A DNA stretch of 64,000 nucleotides. Origin: Adiantum capillus-veneris. Lineage: Eukaryota; Streptophyta; Polypodiopsida; Polypodiales; Pteridaceae. The position numbers and the translations under genes were made by a program. Position 1 is the first letter of the stretch. Each line of letters opens with the position of its first letter. This document shows positions 24,116 through 37,326 of the stretch, in pieces. The notes under the pieces are model-generated. The model was not told the origin of the DNA and did not search any database. It worked only from the letters and a program-made list of their open reading frames with translations. The stretch lies in assembly GCA_014529385.2 (NCBI GenBank), contig CM043952.1:152446057-152510056 (forward strand), written 5' to 3'.

Positions 24116-24971
24116 TGTAATGGAATTGGCCTATTTAACTTGAGAATAGCGGAAATTAATGAGAGTACTTTTGAGAAATAACTTTGTGAGCATAATGGGT
24201 GAACATAATTGAAGATAGCAACATAATCATAGCAATTAGTTAACTTGGCATGAACAATACTTTTGCAAGAGAGAGAATTTAGAGAACATGATAACAGTTG
24301 AGGACCGGATTTATGTGGAGCCGGTCCCCCCTCCAATAGGCATTTGTACTATGATTTCTCCCATTAAGAGAGACTTGTTACAATACAGTCTTTGTGTTCC
24401 TTGTGACCTAGGTGATGCAATGAAGATGGAAATCTTCATGCATCACAAACATAACATAAACTTGAAGAAAGCTTTAACTATCCCAAGCCTCATTCCCAAG
24501 ACCTCAAACACCTTCGAAGGTGGAGAGAGCTAGCAAGGAATGAGGGTAGGGAAGAGGAAGAAGAAACATTTCATAGGAGAAAGAATTAGTTCCTCACTTA
24601 TCATACTCTTGTTGCTAGCATACATAATAGCATAGTAATGAAGAATAAGGACATGGAAAGCTTAAGCATTGAAGCATGGCTCTTGGTTGGATTTGCACTC
24701 CATAGCCATGAGTGTTGGTGTAGGCTCTCAACCTCCACTTGCTTGGAGAAGGAGAGGGAGCTCTTGCACTTTGCATAGCACACAATGAGAGTGTGTGTGT
24801 GTGAGTATACCCCCTAAGAATCCCCCTAGCTTTCTTGGGTCGACCCCCCCTTGTAGCTCATGCTTGAAGCTCATTGCACCCCTCCAGGCCTAGCCAATCA
24901 TGAGCAGGAGGAATTACAAGCAGTAGGGGTAGCCTTGAGACTAGCCTTGAGACAAGTGTTCCCCCTTTCCC
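24116..24971 (-). repeat. RT2 5' LTR, first part (interrupted by element B)
   Basis: It matches 16960-17812. It stops at ...CCCTTTCCC where element B begins, and resumes as CTTTGAGAGAG at 36593. Joined length 1585 bp against 1608 bp for the other LTR; the difference is mainly fewer AAGCACCTC units. Confidence 0.95.
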
Positions 24972-25004
24972 CATTAGGAAATTTTGGAGGTCATTTGGAG
25001 GGCC
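24972..25004. repeat. Element B left terminal inverted repeat
   Basis: 33 bp starting CATTAGGAAATTT and ending GGAGGGCC. It matches the reverse complement of 36560-36592 with one T/C difference. Confidence 0.95.
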
Positions 25005-25325
25005 ATATGAAGAGAGAGAAAAATAGAGCGCGTCCAATGAGCATGAAGGCTACGTTACGTAGAAAAGTACCTGGAAAAACTCAAAAAATAGGAAAATAGC
25101 ATAAAACTTTCACGAAACTAGGATTGTAGCATAGTAATTTCCTTACTTTTACCGAGCTTTTAGGTGCTTGCGTGTGGTCCCACTTCTGATATTCTCTCAT
25201 GGTCATTAACGTACTGGAGGGTGACCATTAAGCCCGCACAAGATATTGGAATTTTGAAACACTTTCCCTCCATTAGAATGCTTTCAAAGTGAATCTCCCT
25301 CCACTAAAGCTTTTCTCTGAGAGTT

Positions 25326-26746
25326 ATGGCATCCACGTCTTCTCGCCCAAGAGCCTCAAGGTGTTTACTGTCTCTCACACCAACAAACAACAACGGCACT
25401 TTGCCTAGAAGGCCAAGTAGTAGCATATCCTCAATTACAATACCAGCTTCAATAAGTGCAGACAACCAATGGGTTGGACAAAGGATAAACAAAGGTTCAT
25501 GGGTCCTCATGCAACCAAGAAGACCCAAGAGGTTTAGTGGTATCAACGTTTACCGCTCAGCATGGAAGGCCAGGGTGTTGGATTTCAAAGTTGAGATCGG
25601 CAAAAGATCTGTAAAGGAAGTTCTTGTTCAGCATGTGTTTACCCATCCAGAGGTGATAGCAAACGGTGGAAATGTATCAAATATACATCAACCACGTTGC
25701 AATTGTAAGTACTCTTGACATGTGAACTTACTGATACTCTCATTATAACTTTTCTTATATATTTTGCAATGTTTCTCCCGCTTGTTATGAGTAATGTCTC
25801 TACTCTTCACAACTCAATTACATTAGATTTGTCATTTGTACTTATTGATACTCTTAGTTTAACTCTTCTTTTATATATTGCAGATGTTTATCCCTCTTCT
25901 TATGAGCAATGGGAGCCTGTGGAGTGCATAATAGGCCTCTTCCATGTTGTACATGCCCATATTGGTTCTCTACAGTATTCAGAGAGGAGCAGCAAAAGAT
26001 TGGCTGATGAGGGAATCTTTTTTTATGACCACTTTTACCAACTCAGCTCAGGCAATAAGAATGGCATGTTGGTGAAACTACCTCTACCGACCGATTGGAA
26101 CACTGTGGACTGGCCAGTTCCCGAGGAAACAATGGTGGAGGCAATGCGAAGTAAGCTCTACAAGGATATACAAAGGTCTCTGCGTAGCTCTGTTCCTACC
26201 AAACTGGTTCGAATTGCAAACTTTTGTCCTGTTGCACTCTTCATAGAGCTGTTTCATAGCTACAACATCAGAGTTACAAAAACTATGTTCATGTGCAAGT
26301 CATTTCAGCAGTCATCCTGTGACAAACTTCTTGACAAAGGATGGTATGCAAAGGAAGAGATTGGTTTACGGTGCGAGGTCGCGCTTGATACTCTAGTTGT
26401 CAAGTACATGATTGCAAGCCAATCACTATTACTCTCATTTTGGTATATGCGATCACAAATGCTAAACGGTAAGTACATTCCTATGGACCAAGTTTCTGCA
26501 GGTTTGGAAGATAATCCTACTGTGGATGTGGAAGTGATTGATAAAGAGAATGGCCTACTATTGGTGGTTACAATAAGGGAGCTATGCAGTCTTCAGCATT
26601 TGCGAAATGACATCATTGAAGAGTCAATGGACAAGGAACTATCAGATTTTTCCTTTTTCTTAGCTGGCCGTAAGGTGATGCGGCGAAGAGAAAAAGATAT
26701 TTTGTGCAAAGAGTTGGATGGTCGGGTTGAAGTAGTGTCAATGTAA
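25326..26746 (+). CDS. Element B gene L: 413-aa protein of unknown function
   Basis: Two exons, 25326-25704 and 25884-26746 (379 + 863 = 1242 nt), with donor GTAAGT and acceptor TTGCAG. The N-terminal 45 residues are Ser/Arg/Pro-rich and probably disordered. A conserved-looking block follows (WVGQRINKGSWVLMQPRRPK), then a mixed alpha/beta region with several Trp and Cys. I recognise no domain and see no signal peptide or clear membrane span in the spliced product. It is convergent with H and separated from it by 238 bp. The same gene occurs in element A with identical exon lengths, which supports the model. It could be an accessory transposition or DNA-binding factor, but that is only a guess. 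Confidence 0.85.
25705..25883 (+). other. Intron of gene L with duplicated acceptor region
   Basis: Two copies of about 107 bp begin CTTACTGATACTCTCATT (25730) and CTTATTGATACTCTTAG (about 25843), each running through a pyrimidine-rich acceptor into ATGTTT. The upstream copy has GCAA where the downstream copy has GCAG. Element A shows the same arrangement. Confidence 0.8.
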
Positions 26747-26865
26747 CAGATATTCTTGTAAACCCAAGTGTATACAAATGACTTTCAAGACATGAAGTTT
26801 ATTGATCTCATTTTTCAATTGTGCCCTGTGAAAAAGTGTGCTTGAAATACATTTGTTTACCACGT

Positions 26866-26871
<6 letters not shown>

Positions 26872-26906
<35 letters not shown>

Positions 26907-26907
26907 A

Positions 26908-26955
<48 letters not shown>
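26872..26955. repeat. (CT)n and (TA)n microsatellites between convergent L and H
   Basis: About 30 bp CT followed by about 45 bp TA separate the 3' ends of the two genes. Confidence 0.95.
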
Positions 26956-26958
<3 letters not shown>

Positions 26959-26984
26959 AGACAAGACAAAGACAGATAGAAGAA

Positions 26985-29736
26985 TCATCTTAATTCATTA
27001 GAAAGTACAAACTCGTCCGTGAACAATGGACTGAGATACAATTTCTGTAAGTATGGAATCAGAATATCTTCAAGGTAAAAATCGAAGGAATGCCCCTCGA
27101 AAGAAGGTGGTGAGATAGTTGTTCCCGGCGGATTTAGTTCTCCCTTTTCGGGAGTATCGTCAATTAGTAGTGTATTAGTTGCATCAAAGGGTACACCGAT
27201 TTGGCTAAACGGTTTGTACAAAAGAGGTAATCCTGGTTTTTTAGGGTGGTAGTGGCCCTCAACAGTAACGCATTTTCTTTGATCATACAAAAAGGCAAAA
27301 TCTGACGTGTGAGCTTGGCATACACTGCAAACTATTGCAACTAGTGGCGATAAGTTTTGCCTTTGCATTGAAGACCATATGCCAACTCTGAAGCGCGGAA
27401 GAAGAAACTCAATAAACTCCTTGGTTCCTGGACGAACCACGACTCGACAAGTTCCCATCCGAAACGTTTGCAAATCATCAAAGGGTCCTCTGTCACCGAG
27501 AGGCACCCGCATCAGCAGCAATCCATTGACGTCCAAGATAATCAACCTCTGTAAAAGTTGACAAGTACATATAAGTAGTTAGAAGCTGAACATATTTTGC
27601 CATACTTGAATAGACATTACCGGAACAACCGTATCTACAGGTAGCAAGGGTCCATACTGGGTCTCTGTAGTGTTCATGTCATTGTTGCTCTCCTCCGCTT
27701 TATCTTCATAGTCATCATTCAAAGCTTCATCAGGGGTCTCCCCCATGGCCCTTTCTGCCTGATTCAAGGTTGATCGGCTTGCCTCATACATCCTTTCCTG
27801 ATCCATATCATTTTGCTCGTCCCGAGGCCTGCTTTCCTCATCCATATCCTTTTGCTCATCTATAGGCCTGCTTTCCTCATCTTCGGTTTCAGCCATAGGC
27901 TCTTTTGGCTGTTCCACAGGCTGACTTGCCTCTTTTATTGTCTCCTCCGGTTGAACCTTAGCTGCTTCCATATGCTCATTTGTCCTTTCCTCATCCTCGA
28001 CTCTTTGATCTTCTGCTGATATGACACCCTCGGCCCGATGCGATTCCACTGTATCGGATGTAGGGGTTTGTCGTGGTGGCACGTCATGTTTTGTAAGATC
28101 AATAGTGCGCTCATCCAAGCCGCTATCTTCAAGCTCTCTAGGGCTAGACATAGTAAGCAGGTGTTGTATTAAACTTACCCGGTATCTTTGCAAATAATCA
28201 TATGTGTAGTTTTTTAAAGCACTCTGCAAAATTGAAAGACCACATGATGAGAATTCTTTTATAGACTAAACCAAAACTAACTGAATGCATTGCAAAATGG
28301 GTACCTTAGTCATGAAAGGTTTTAATGCAAAGTAGCTTTGCAGGACATATTCTGCATGGAGAAGACATCTCCAGCCGCAAGAATTCCCATCGGTTTGATT
28401 TGGGACAGGTACTTCTTTGATTGTGGCCTTGTATAGTTCATACCTTCCACATAGCTTGCCATAGGCAAGCAACAACCTCTTTATACAACTGCATTAGGCA
28501 ATGTCAAGATGTTAGCATGAGGCTTCAAATTTACATGGATATCTATAATAAACACTTTCTGACACAAAACACTTACAGCCTAATTTCAGGGTGGGTTCCT
28601 TTTATTGAATTGAACACCCACACTGCTGGTTGGTCAACATCAAGGCATATGAGACTCCAGTGATGGTTGTTCTCATATGGGAAGATGATCACAGTAACTT
28701 CCAGCATAGCACAGTGGCGGAACCAGCTCTCAAATGTCCCAGATGGACTATTCTTTTGTCTAATAATTACAGACATTTGTGGATCAAGGAGAAACACCTC
28801 TGTGTGAGTGTGCAGTGGGAGTTGACTTTTGATCAGGCTGCAGAGACTCTACCTGAGTTAGCAAACCTATTATCTGAGTTTTCAAAGCTAGCAAGATAGT
28901 AACACTTACTTAAGACAAGCATAGATAATTGTGTCTGAAATCTGAGCATCTGGATTCTGCAATAAATCAATGTCCACCTTTTCCAGAGCTAGGCTTCTGG
29001 TTCCATCTACAAATGGTATCTCTGCAAGCAAACCATTCTTCATTGAAAGCAGAGTTTCTTGATTCATTGCCTCTATAGACAGGGTCACATTGCACTCTGT
29101 TTGTGTCTGGGACACCTCTGCTACTTTTGCTTTCTCCTGAAGCTCTGCTTCCCTGATTTCCTCTGTTTGGCGAGCAATAGTCTCTGCCTTTGCCCTTGTA
29201 TTCACATCATGTGTGACATCTACAACTGTGAGCTGAGGCACTAGCTCCGGGGGGTATAACAAAATTTCTCTCATTTTCTTATCCTTGCACACATTGGGGA
29301 CCAGCAGTTTGTCATACCTCCACCTTATTCTTTTCAATGTCTCACTATCTTTGTCCATTATAGTAACCCTGTGGGCATGGGCTGCAACAATGGTCATGTC
29401 ACTGAAGTACTCCAGTAGAAAGTCCTCAGCTGCTTCCTGTAGAGCCATCAATGCCACCACCTTCCACCTTTTGGTGCCCCAGGTAGCTTCATCACATATG
29501 GACCTCACCATCCTCTGGAAGGGCAGTTTTGGTATGCATAAATCTACACATTTTTGTGCCTTTCTGATTTCTCTGAAAAGTCCCATGCAGGTTTGGAGCT
29601 TCTTCATCCTTGGCCCTTTCAGAATTTTATTTGGTTTTCCAAGTCTTTTCTTTGGGGTTGCTGATCTACCACTTGCTTTCGATGCTAATCCTGGACCCTT
29701 GCCTGCCTTCCTTGCAGTGGCTTTTGTTCTAGCCAT
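26985..29736 (-). CDS. Element B gene H: histone H3-like / Ulp1-like protease / FCP1-like phosphatase fusion (812 aa)
   Basis: Exons 29736-28910, 28837-28577, 28488-28305, 28223-27621 and 27548-26985 sum to 2439 nt with GT-AG introns. Residues 1-50 start MARTKATARKAGKG, like the H3 tail with Lys4 and Lys9 equivalents. Residues 51-143 are an H3-like fold (LFREIRKAQ, KLPFQRMVRSI, ALMALQEAAEDFL, AAHAHRVTIMDKD). Residues 276-424 are a C48/Ulp1-type protease: His335-Trp336, Gln394 and Cys400 in SCGW; the expected Asp 17 residues after His is Asn352. An acidic linker follows (425-625). Residues 626-812 are an FCP1/NIF-type HAD domain: Asp631 in DVNGLLL, WSS at 683-685, IDDTPEKG at 754-761; the second motif I Asp is Asn633. 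An upstream in-frame Met at 29751 exists, but the ARTK start is preferred. Functions are inferred: histone mimicry, SUMO or Ub-like cleavage, and a possibly weak phosphatase. Confidence 0.93.
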
Positions 29737-29787
29737 CTTACTGTACACCAAAAGAAGAGTCTCAATCCCCTTCTCTCTTTCTATGAA

Positions 29788-29844
<57 letters not shown>

Positions 29845-29849
29845 CTCTG

Positions 29850-29883
<34 letters not shown>

Positions 29884-29932
29884 GCTTAGCATATATAACT
29901 AGAGAGAGAGAGAGAGAGAGAGAGAATCCACA

Positions 29933-29997
29933 TTACCAAAGGCGCGCACAGACCACTGTTTAACCTCAACAAACACTTCCGCGCGCCGTTAGTATAG
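29933..29997. repeat. GC-rich palindrome 1 (core GGCGCGC)
   Basis: Arms ACCAAAGGCGCGC (29935-29947) and GCGCGCCGTTAGTA (29981-29994) face each other around a spacer of about 33 nt. Confidence 0.9.
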
Positions 29998-30014
29998 GTT
30001 AAAATAACACACCG

Positions 30015-30057
<43 letters not shown>

Positions 30058-30066
30058 TCAATGGAC

Positions 30067-30131
30067 TGTACTAAGGGCGCGCATAGACACATGAACTACG
30101 GGTATGACTCTCTACGCGCGCCGTTGGTATA
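30067..30131. repeat. GC-rich palindrome 2
   Basis: Arms TACTAAGGGCGCGC (30069-30082) and GCGCGCCGTTGGTA (30116-30129), with the same arm consensus as palindrome 1. Confidence 0.9.
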
Positions 30132-30292
30132 GAGAGAGAGGGAGAGAGAGAGAGAGGGAGAGAGAGAGAGAGAGGGAGAGAGAATGTGTGTGTGTGTGTG
30201 TGTGTGGGTGTGTGTGTGTGTGTATTTTTAAGATGTGTGTCTGTGTGTAAGTGTGTGTGTTTGTGAGTGTGGGTGTGTGTGTGTGTGAGTGT

Positions 30293-30347
<55 letters not shown>

Positions 30348-30380
30348 TGTATATGTGTGTGTGTGTTTGTGTGTGGGTGA
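30130..30380. repeat. (GA)n and (GT)n microsatellites
   Basis: A GA-rich tract followed by about 190 bp of GT dinucleotides with interruptions. Confidence 0.95.
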
Positions 30381-30663
30381 CAGAAACAGAGATAGAGAGA
30401 TTTAGGCAAAGCCAGAGGGAGAAGCAGACCTTCTTTATCTCGCTGCGTGGGGTTGCTGTCGGAGACGCGGGCTTTGCTCTTGCACACTCTCTATCTCACT
30501 CTCTCACTCACTCACTCTCTTTCACGAGGTGTAGTTTTTCTCTCTCTTGACCGCTTTATATGGCGTACAAAAAGTATACGAAAATAATAATGACCACACG
30601 TGCGACCGCATGCAAATATATTTTAATTGATTGTGACACGTGGGGCGCCGCCGTGTGTATCCG

Positions 30664-30702
30664 TTAAAGGTGTGATTTTGAGAGAGAGAAAGAGAGAGAA
30701 CA

Positions 30703-30766
<64 letters not shown>

Positions 30767-30767
30767 T

Positions 30768-30798
<31 letters not shown>

Positions 30799-30960
30799 CA
30801 GATTGTCACAAAGAGAGAGAGAGAGAGAGTGAGAGTCTCAGAGAGAGAGAAAGCGTGATCAGCTTGTCACAGAGATAGGGAGAGGGAGAGACACAGATTG
30901 AGAGAGATAGAGAAAGAGGGAGTCCTTACTCTCAGAGGGAGAGAGAGAGAGAGAGGGAGG
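30664..30960. repeat. GA-rich microsatellite cluster
   Basis: Several long GA runs, including one of about 65 bp near 30700-30765, lie upstream of the gene M start. Confidence 0.95.
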
Positions 30961-30996
30961 GAGAAAGACAGACTCCGCTTGACACAGAGAAAAGCA

Positions 30997-33476
<2,480 letters not shown>

Positions 33477-33539
33477 TACACTTCAAGTAGCAATTGTATA
33501 AGATCATGTATTACATAAATTTTTTACAATGCCATCCAC

Positions 33540-36393
33540 TCAGAGTATCTTTCTCCACTTGTGATTCACATACACCATTGTCTCTCTCCACCTTCGTTGA
33601 CTTTCACGAGCTCCGGAGTTGTTGTATGCCATTGATCTTTTAGCTTTTTGTTGTTGTAAATGTCTGATGGCTTGTGCTGTTGCTGAATTTGCCAAGACTT
33701 CTTTTGCCTGCATTCGATGAATGATTCTACGATAGAACCATTCAAATAGTTCTCTCAAACTGTTAGCCTTGATTCGAGAGCCACCATGTCGTGTGTGCCT
33801 GAAATAAGCATTTCTCGCCATGTAATGAGACTTTTCCATCCCTTGGGTATTCCATATTGCCGGGTTCCCATACTTCTGTATAAAATATGGCAAATGATTG
33901 AAGATGATGTGCTGGATATGAAAACAGATTAGTTAGAATGTTTTACACTCACATATTTGCACATAAGAGAGAAAGAAATACATGATAATACCATGTAGTG
34001 AGTAATCTGGGTGTCTGTCCATGCTGTCTTGAATGATTTTTTCAGAAGGTTGAGATTTTCCTTGAACTTGTTCATATCACCTTGTGACCAATCATCTTTG
34101 TCGCACATCAAAAATAGGATGTCTATTGATCGCCAAACCTCAGCCTTCGCGTTACGAGTAGTTGGTTCGTGGTCTTTGACTGCAATATGTAGCTTTTTCC
34201 AGCTCTGATACTCTACCTTGCTAACATAAGATGTGTTATATATTTTTCCATGTTTTGTTAGCTTTGGATCTCTTGTACCTTGGGGCTTAGATAAAAACCT
34301 CCGTGCCTTCACCCCACCGATGGATGGTTTGCATGGGACATCCTTCTCAGCAGTTGATCTCTTTTCATCCCGCTGGATTTTCACATTGCCACCATGAAGC
34401 CCCATATCCGACAGTACCATTTCTAAGCACTGCAAGGCTACTTGTCGTTCTGCAGAGTTCTTAATCTTCCAAGCAAACCCGATGTATAAGTAGACCAATT
34501 TCTCTACAATTCTACAAAGGGCATGCATTGTACAAATGTGAACATTCACAAGTGGTATTTTCAAAACTGGTCGAAAAGCAGGATCCTCAATGTGACGTGT
34601 TGGAGCTTTTCTCCACCACTTTGGGTTCATGACCTTTGCAGGCTCCATGCAGAACAAACACGGTGACTTTGCCATTGCACCCATTCCACAATTATACATG
34701 CACTTTAATGTTTTAAGGTCACCTGCAAGATGCCACTGAACTTGAAAGTCTCCCCTTCCATCTAGACGTAGTACCTCTCCCTGGTTAGTCTGTCGATCAA
34801 TCAGCTCCGGAATATTAGTTCGATGGAACACCCAATATAGAATCTCATGATCTTCTTTCTTTACCTGCAACACAAAATAAATGAGACTTAAGTAGATCTG
34901 AATATTTGAGCTTACTTGAGAATATCGCTTACCTCAAACGCACCAAGCCACCATATGTTAGATTCTGATTGAACACTAAAATATAAAGGATCATCACTGG
35001 GACACTTTGAGAGGGCTCTATTCATTAAAGTAATAGTAACACGTTCTAGCTTTTTCTCTTTAACAAGCTCACACTCATCCAGTTTTAACACAAAATGTAA
35101 TAGTCCACGTGACTCTTCAAATGTGATGTTGTAAAACTCCACCATTCTCTTCTGTAGTATCCGCAGGTCCATAAAAATATTGTTGAACTCATCATATGCC
35201 ACAGTGTTGGCTCCATGGCCACTGTAAGTTGCTTTAATATGAAAGGGCTGTCCAAGATAGTCTCCCTGTGCCTCGTTAAGCTGAAGCCTCTCTTTCCAAA
35301 CACTTGAGGCTGATGGTAGAAGTTTGGATTTTATACCCTTCCTAACAAAGATGGATGAGACAGACTTTTGGATAGCCGAATATCCTCTTTTGCTTACACC
35401 AAGTGAATCAAGTGTGCCTTGTATCTCTTTTGCAGGCACTGAGTTCTCTGAAATAAAGCGGTCCACTACATTTCTTTGTAGAACCTTAAACTTCTTGTCA
35501 TGTACTATATCTGCTGCCAGGCTTCTACTTATAAGTGGCTTCAATCTCTTTCCTATATTGGCTTTGGGGTCAATGTTTTCCTTGTCAGGATAGATTGAGT
35601 CTCTACATGAAGACAATGCATAAGTAAATAACAGAAAATTTGCTTCACTAACACTATTTAGGCACATGAAAACAATGCATAACAAGAAAAAACAAAGAGA
35701 TTACTTAACTAAGACAATGTAGCCAACCAAGAAGCATCACCTTAATGCTCGGATTCTTTTCTTGAGACCTCCTGATGCAACCTGCAATGTTTCAAGATTG
35801 CGCAATTTCTTCTTTCGGATACGACCACCCAAGATGGTGTCCTTCATTTGACAACTTCGCACCTTTTCTTTCAGTTCTTGTACCTCTGTTTTATGTTGTA
35901 AAATGGTAACCTGATCTGTAGAATGTAAATGTGAAAGGCGAACAATCTCACATTGTTGAGCTTGGAAAATGCTCTTGTAAGTTCCAGCTTCTCTTGTAAG
36001 TGATTTACAATAACCCAGAAGGCCGTTTTCTCCATCACCAGCAAAGGTCAATAAGCTTGTAGGATTGACAAACGGTGGAGACGCATTAGTTATTGGATTC
36101 TTAGGGTAGAGAGAGCCTCTCGTCCAGATATCTATGTGTTTAGCTCCTTGAGCTCTGAGCGTGTCTATGGAGGTGGGAGGTATATGTGTGTTTGTTTTAC
36201 TGCGCTTAATCAATGGTTGGTACTCATTGTCCAAATCAATGTGAAGGTGATATTTGGCTCGTTTGTGGGTAACATTTGTGCCATTTGAGGAGTGCGCCAT
36301 TAGCCAAATGTGCAGGTTTAATGGAAAGTGAATAGCGGCTGCGGATTCGTCCCTCCATGTTAGCCTCATTCCCTCCGTATTGACGTTGTTCAT
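33540..36393 (-). CDS. Element B gene T: candidate transposase (855 aa)
   Basis: Exons 36393-35741, 35602-34933, 34864-33992 and 33911-33540 sum to 2568 nt, all GT-AG. The N-terminal third is basic with a coiled-coil-like stretch (about residues 130-200) and ends GGLKKRIRALR, a motif conserved in element C. The middle holds FHIKATYSGHGANTVAYDE and VLKLDECELVKEKKLE. The core has WHLAGDLKTLKCMYN (Asp490), CLFC (Cys510 and Cys513), HICTMHALCRIVEKL, LHGGNVKI and, in exon 4, IWNTQGMEKSHYMAR (Glu758, His761). This pattern of spaced acidic residues with Cys and His pairs suits an RNase H-like transposase, loosely like the KDZ group, but I cannot assign a family. The upstream start could instead be the Met at MAHSSNGTN. 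Confidence 0.8.
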
Positions 36394-36559
36394 TCAATAC
36401 AACTAAAAAGAGTATTATCCCTCAATCACTACGAACGAATGTTCAGAGGGGTAAGGAATCTACTTAAAGTACACTTTTTGAAGTTTTACTATGAAAGACC
36501 CAGCTCTTTTATTTGTCATTTTTTCTAGAGAAAGAGTGCAAAAAATACATTTTCTTAGA

Positions 36560-36592
36560 AGGCCCTCCAAATGACCTCCGAAATTTCCTAAT
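36560..36592. repeat. Element B right terminal inverted repeat
   Basis: It ends ...AATTTCCTAATG at 36592 and is complementary to 24972-25004. The first 160 bp inside (36400-36559) hold no gene. Confidence 0.95.
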
Positions 36593-37321
36593 GCTTTGAG
36601 AGAGAGGGCTAGATAAATGCTAAATAAATTAATTAAATCTCCTAAATTACTATTGGAACCCTTGGGTGGCCAACCAATAGGCTTCAGGCATCTCATGAAG
36701 GTAACATAGGTAGGGGCCTGACATGTGTCCCTGTTGCCTCTTCAAGCTTGGGCCTTCCTTGTGTATGTGAGTGTGTGTTCTCTCTCTAGCCCCTAGGAAA
36801 AGGGCTCGCCCCCCTCTTTGTAGAGATCCTTTTGACTTTTGGTGCTCAAGCACCTTAGTCATCAAGCATGACTAAGCACTTGGACTAGGGGGTATTCCCA
36901 CAAGCATCTCAGGCAAGCTGGTCAAAGCACCTCAAGTACCTTAATCATGTAGCAAGTCAAGCACCTCAAGCATGTAGTAGATCAAGCACCTCAAGCACCT
37001 CAAGCACGACAAGCACCTCGAGCTTGGGCCGGGTTCCCGCCTCAAGCTCAGCCCTAGTTTACCTAAGGTCAAAGGACTTTTACACACATTATTGGAGGTC
37101 TTTAATGAAGCTAACCCTAAGGTCTTATGCTCCATTGGTTAGCCTTGCTCTTTGATAGACCATCTCTCATTTGGGCCCCTTTACCATTGGCCCCGTGTTG
37201 AGATAGATCTATAAGCACATATCTATATCTTAACACTTGTTCCCGTTTATTCTCCTACATCAAGTAATCAATTTAATATGAGAAAATCATTTGGGTTGGT
37301 TAGATATTAGATTTTATGACA
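36593..37321 (-). repeat. RT2 5' LTR, second part
   Basis: It continues the LTR interrupted at 24971 and matches 17813-18567, ending TTATGACA at 37321. ATACA follows (37322-37326), the right target duplication. Confidence 0.95.
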
Positions 37322-37326
37322 ATACA

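Larger units (their letters stand above)
29757..30996. promoter_or_regulatory. Divergent promoter region of genes H and M
   Basis: About 1.2 kb of CT/GA and GT microsatellites interrupted by two GC-rich palindromes (29933-29997 and 30067-30131). There is a TATATAA-like sequence near 29891 on the H side. The long simple-sequence open frames here (SLSL, THTH, VCVC) are artefacts. By position this must contain both transcription starts. Confidence 0.6.

Noticed and set aside
26985..29736. Gene H as a normal host histone H3 gene
   Set aside because: The histone part is diverged from H3, is fused to other domains, lies within TIRs and recurs in three transposon copies.
28421..29842. Plus-strand open frames opposite gene H
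   Set aside because: They mirror H exons on the other strand, and the minus-strand frames carry the recognisable H3 and Ulp1 motifs.
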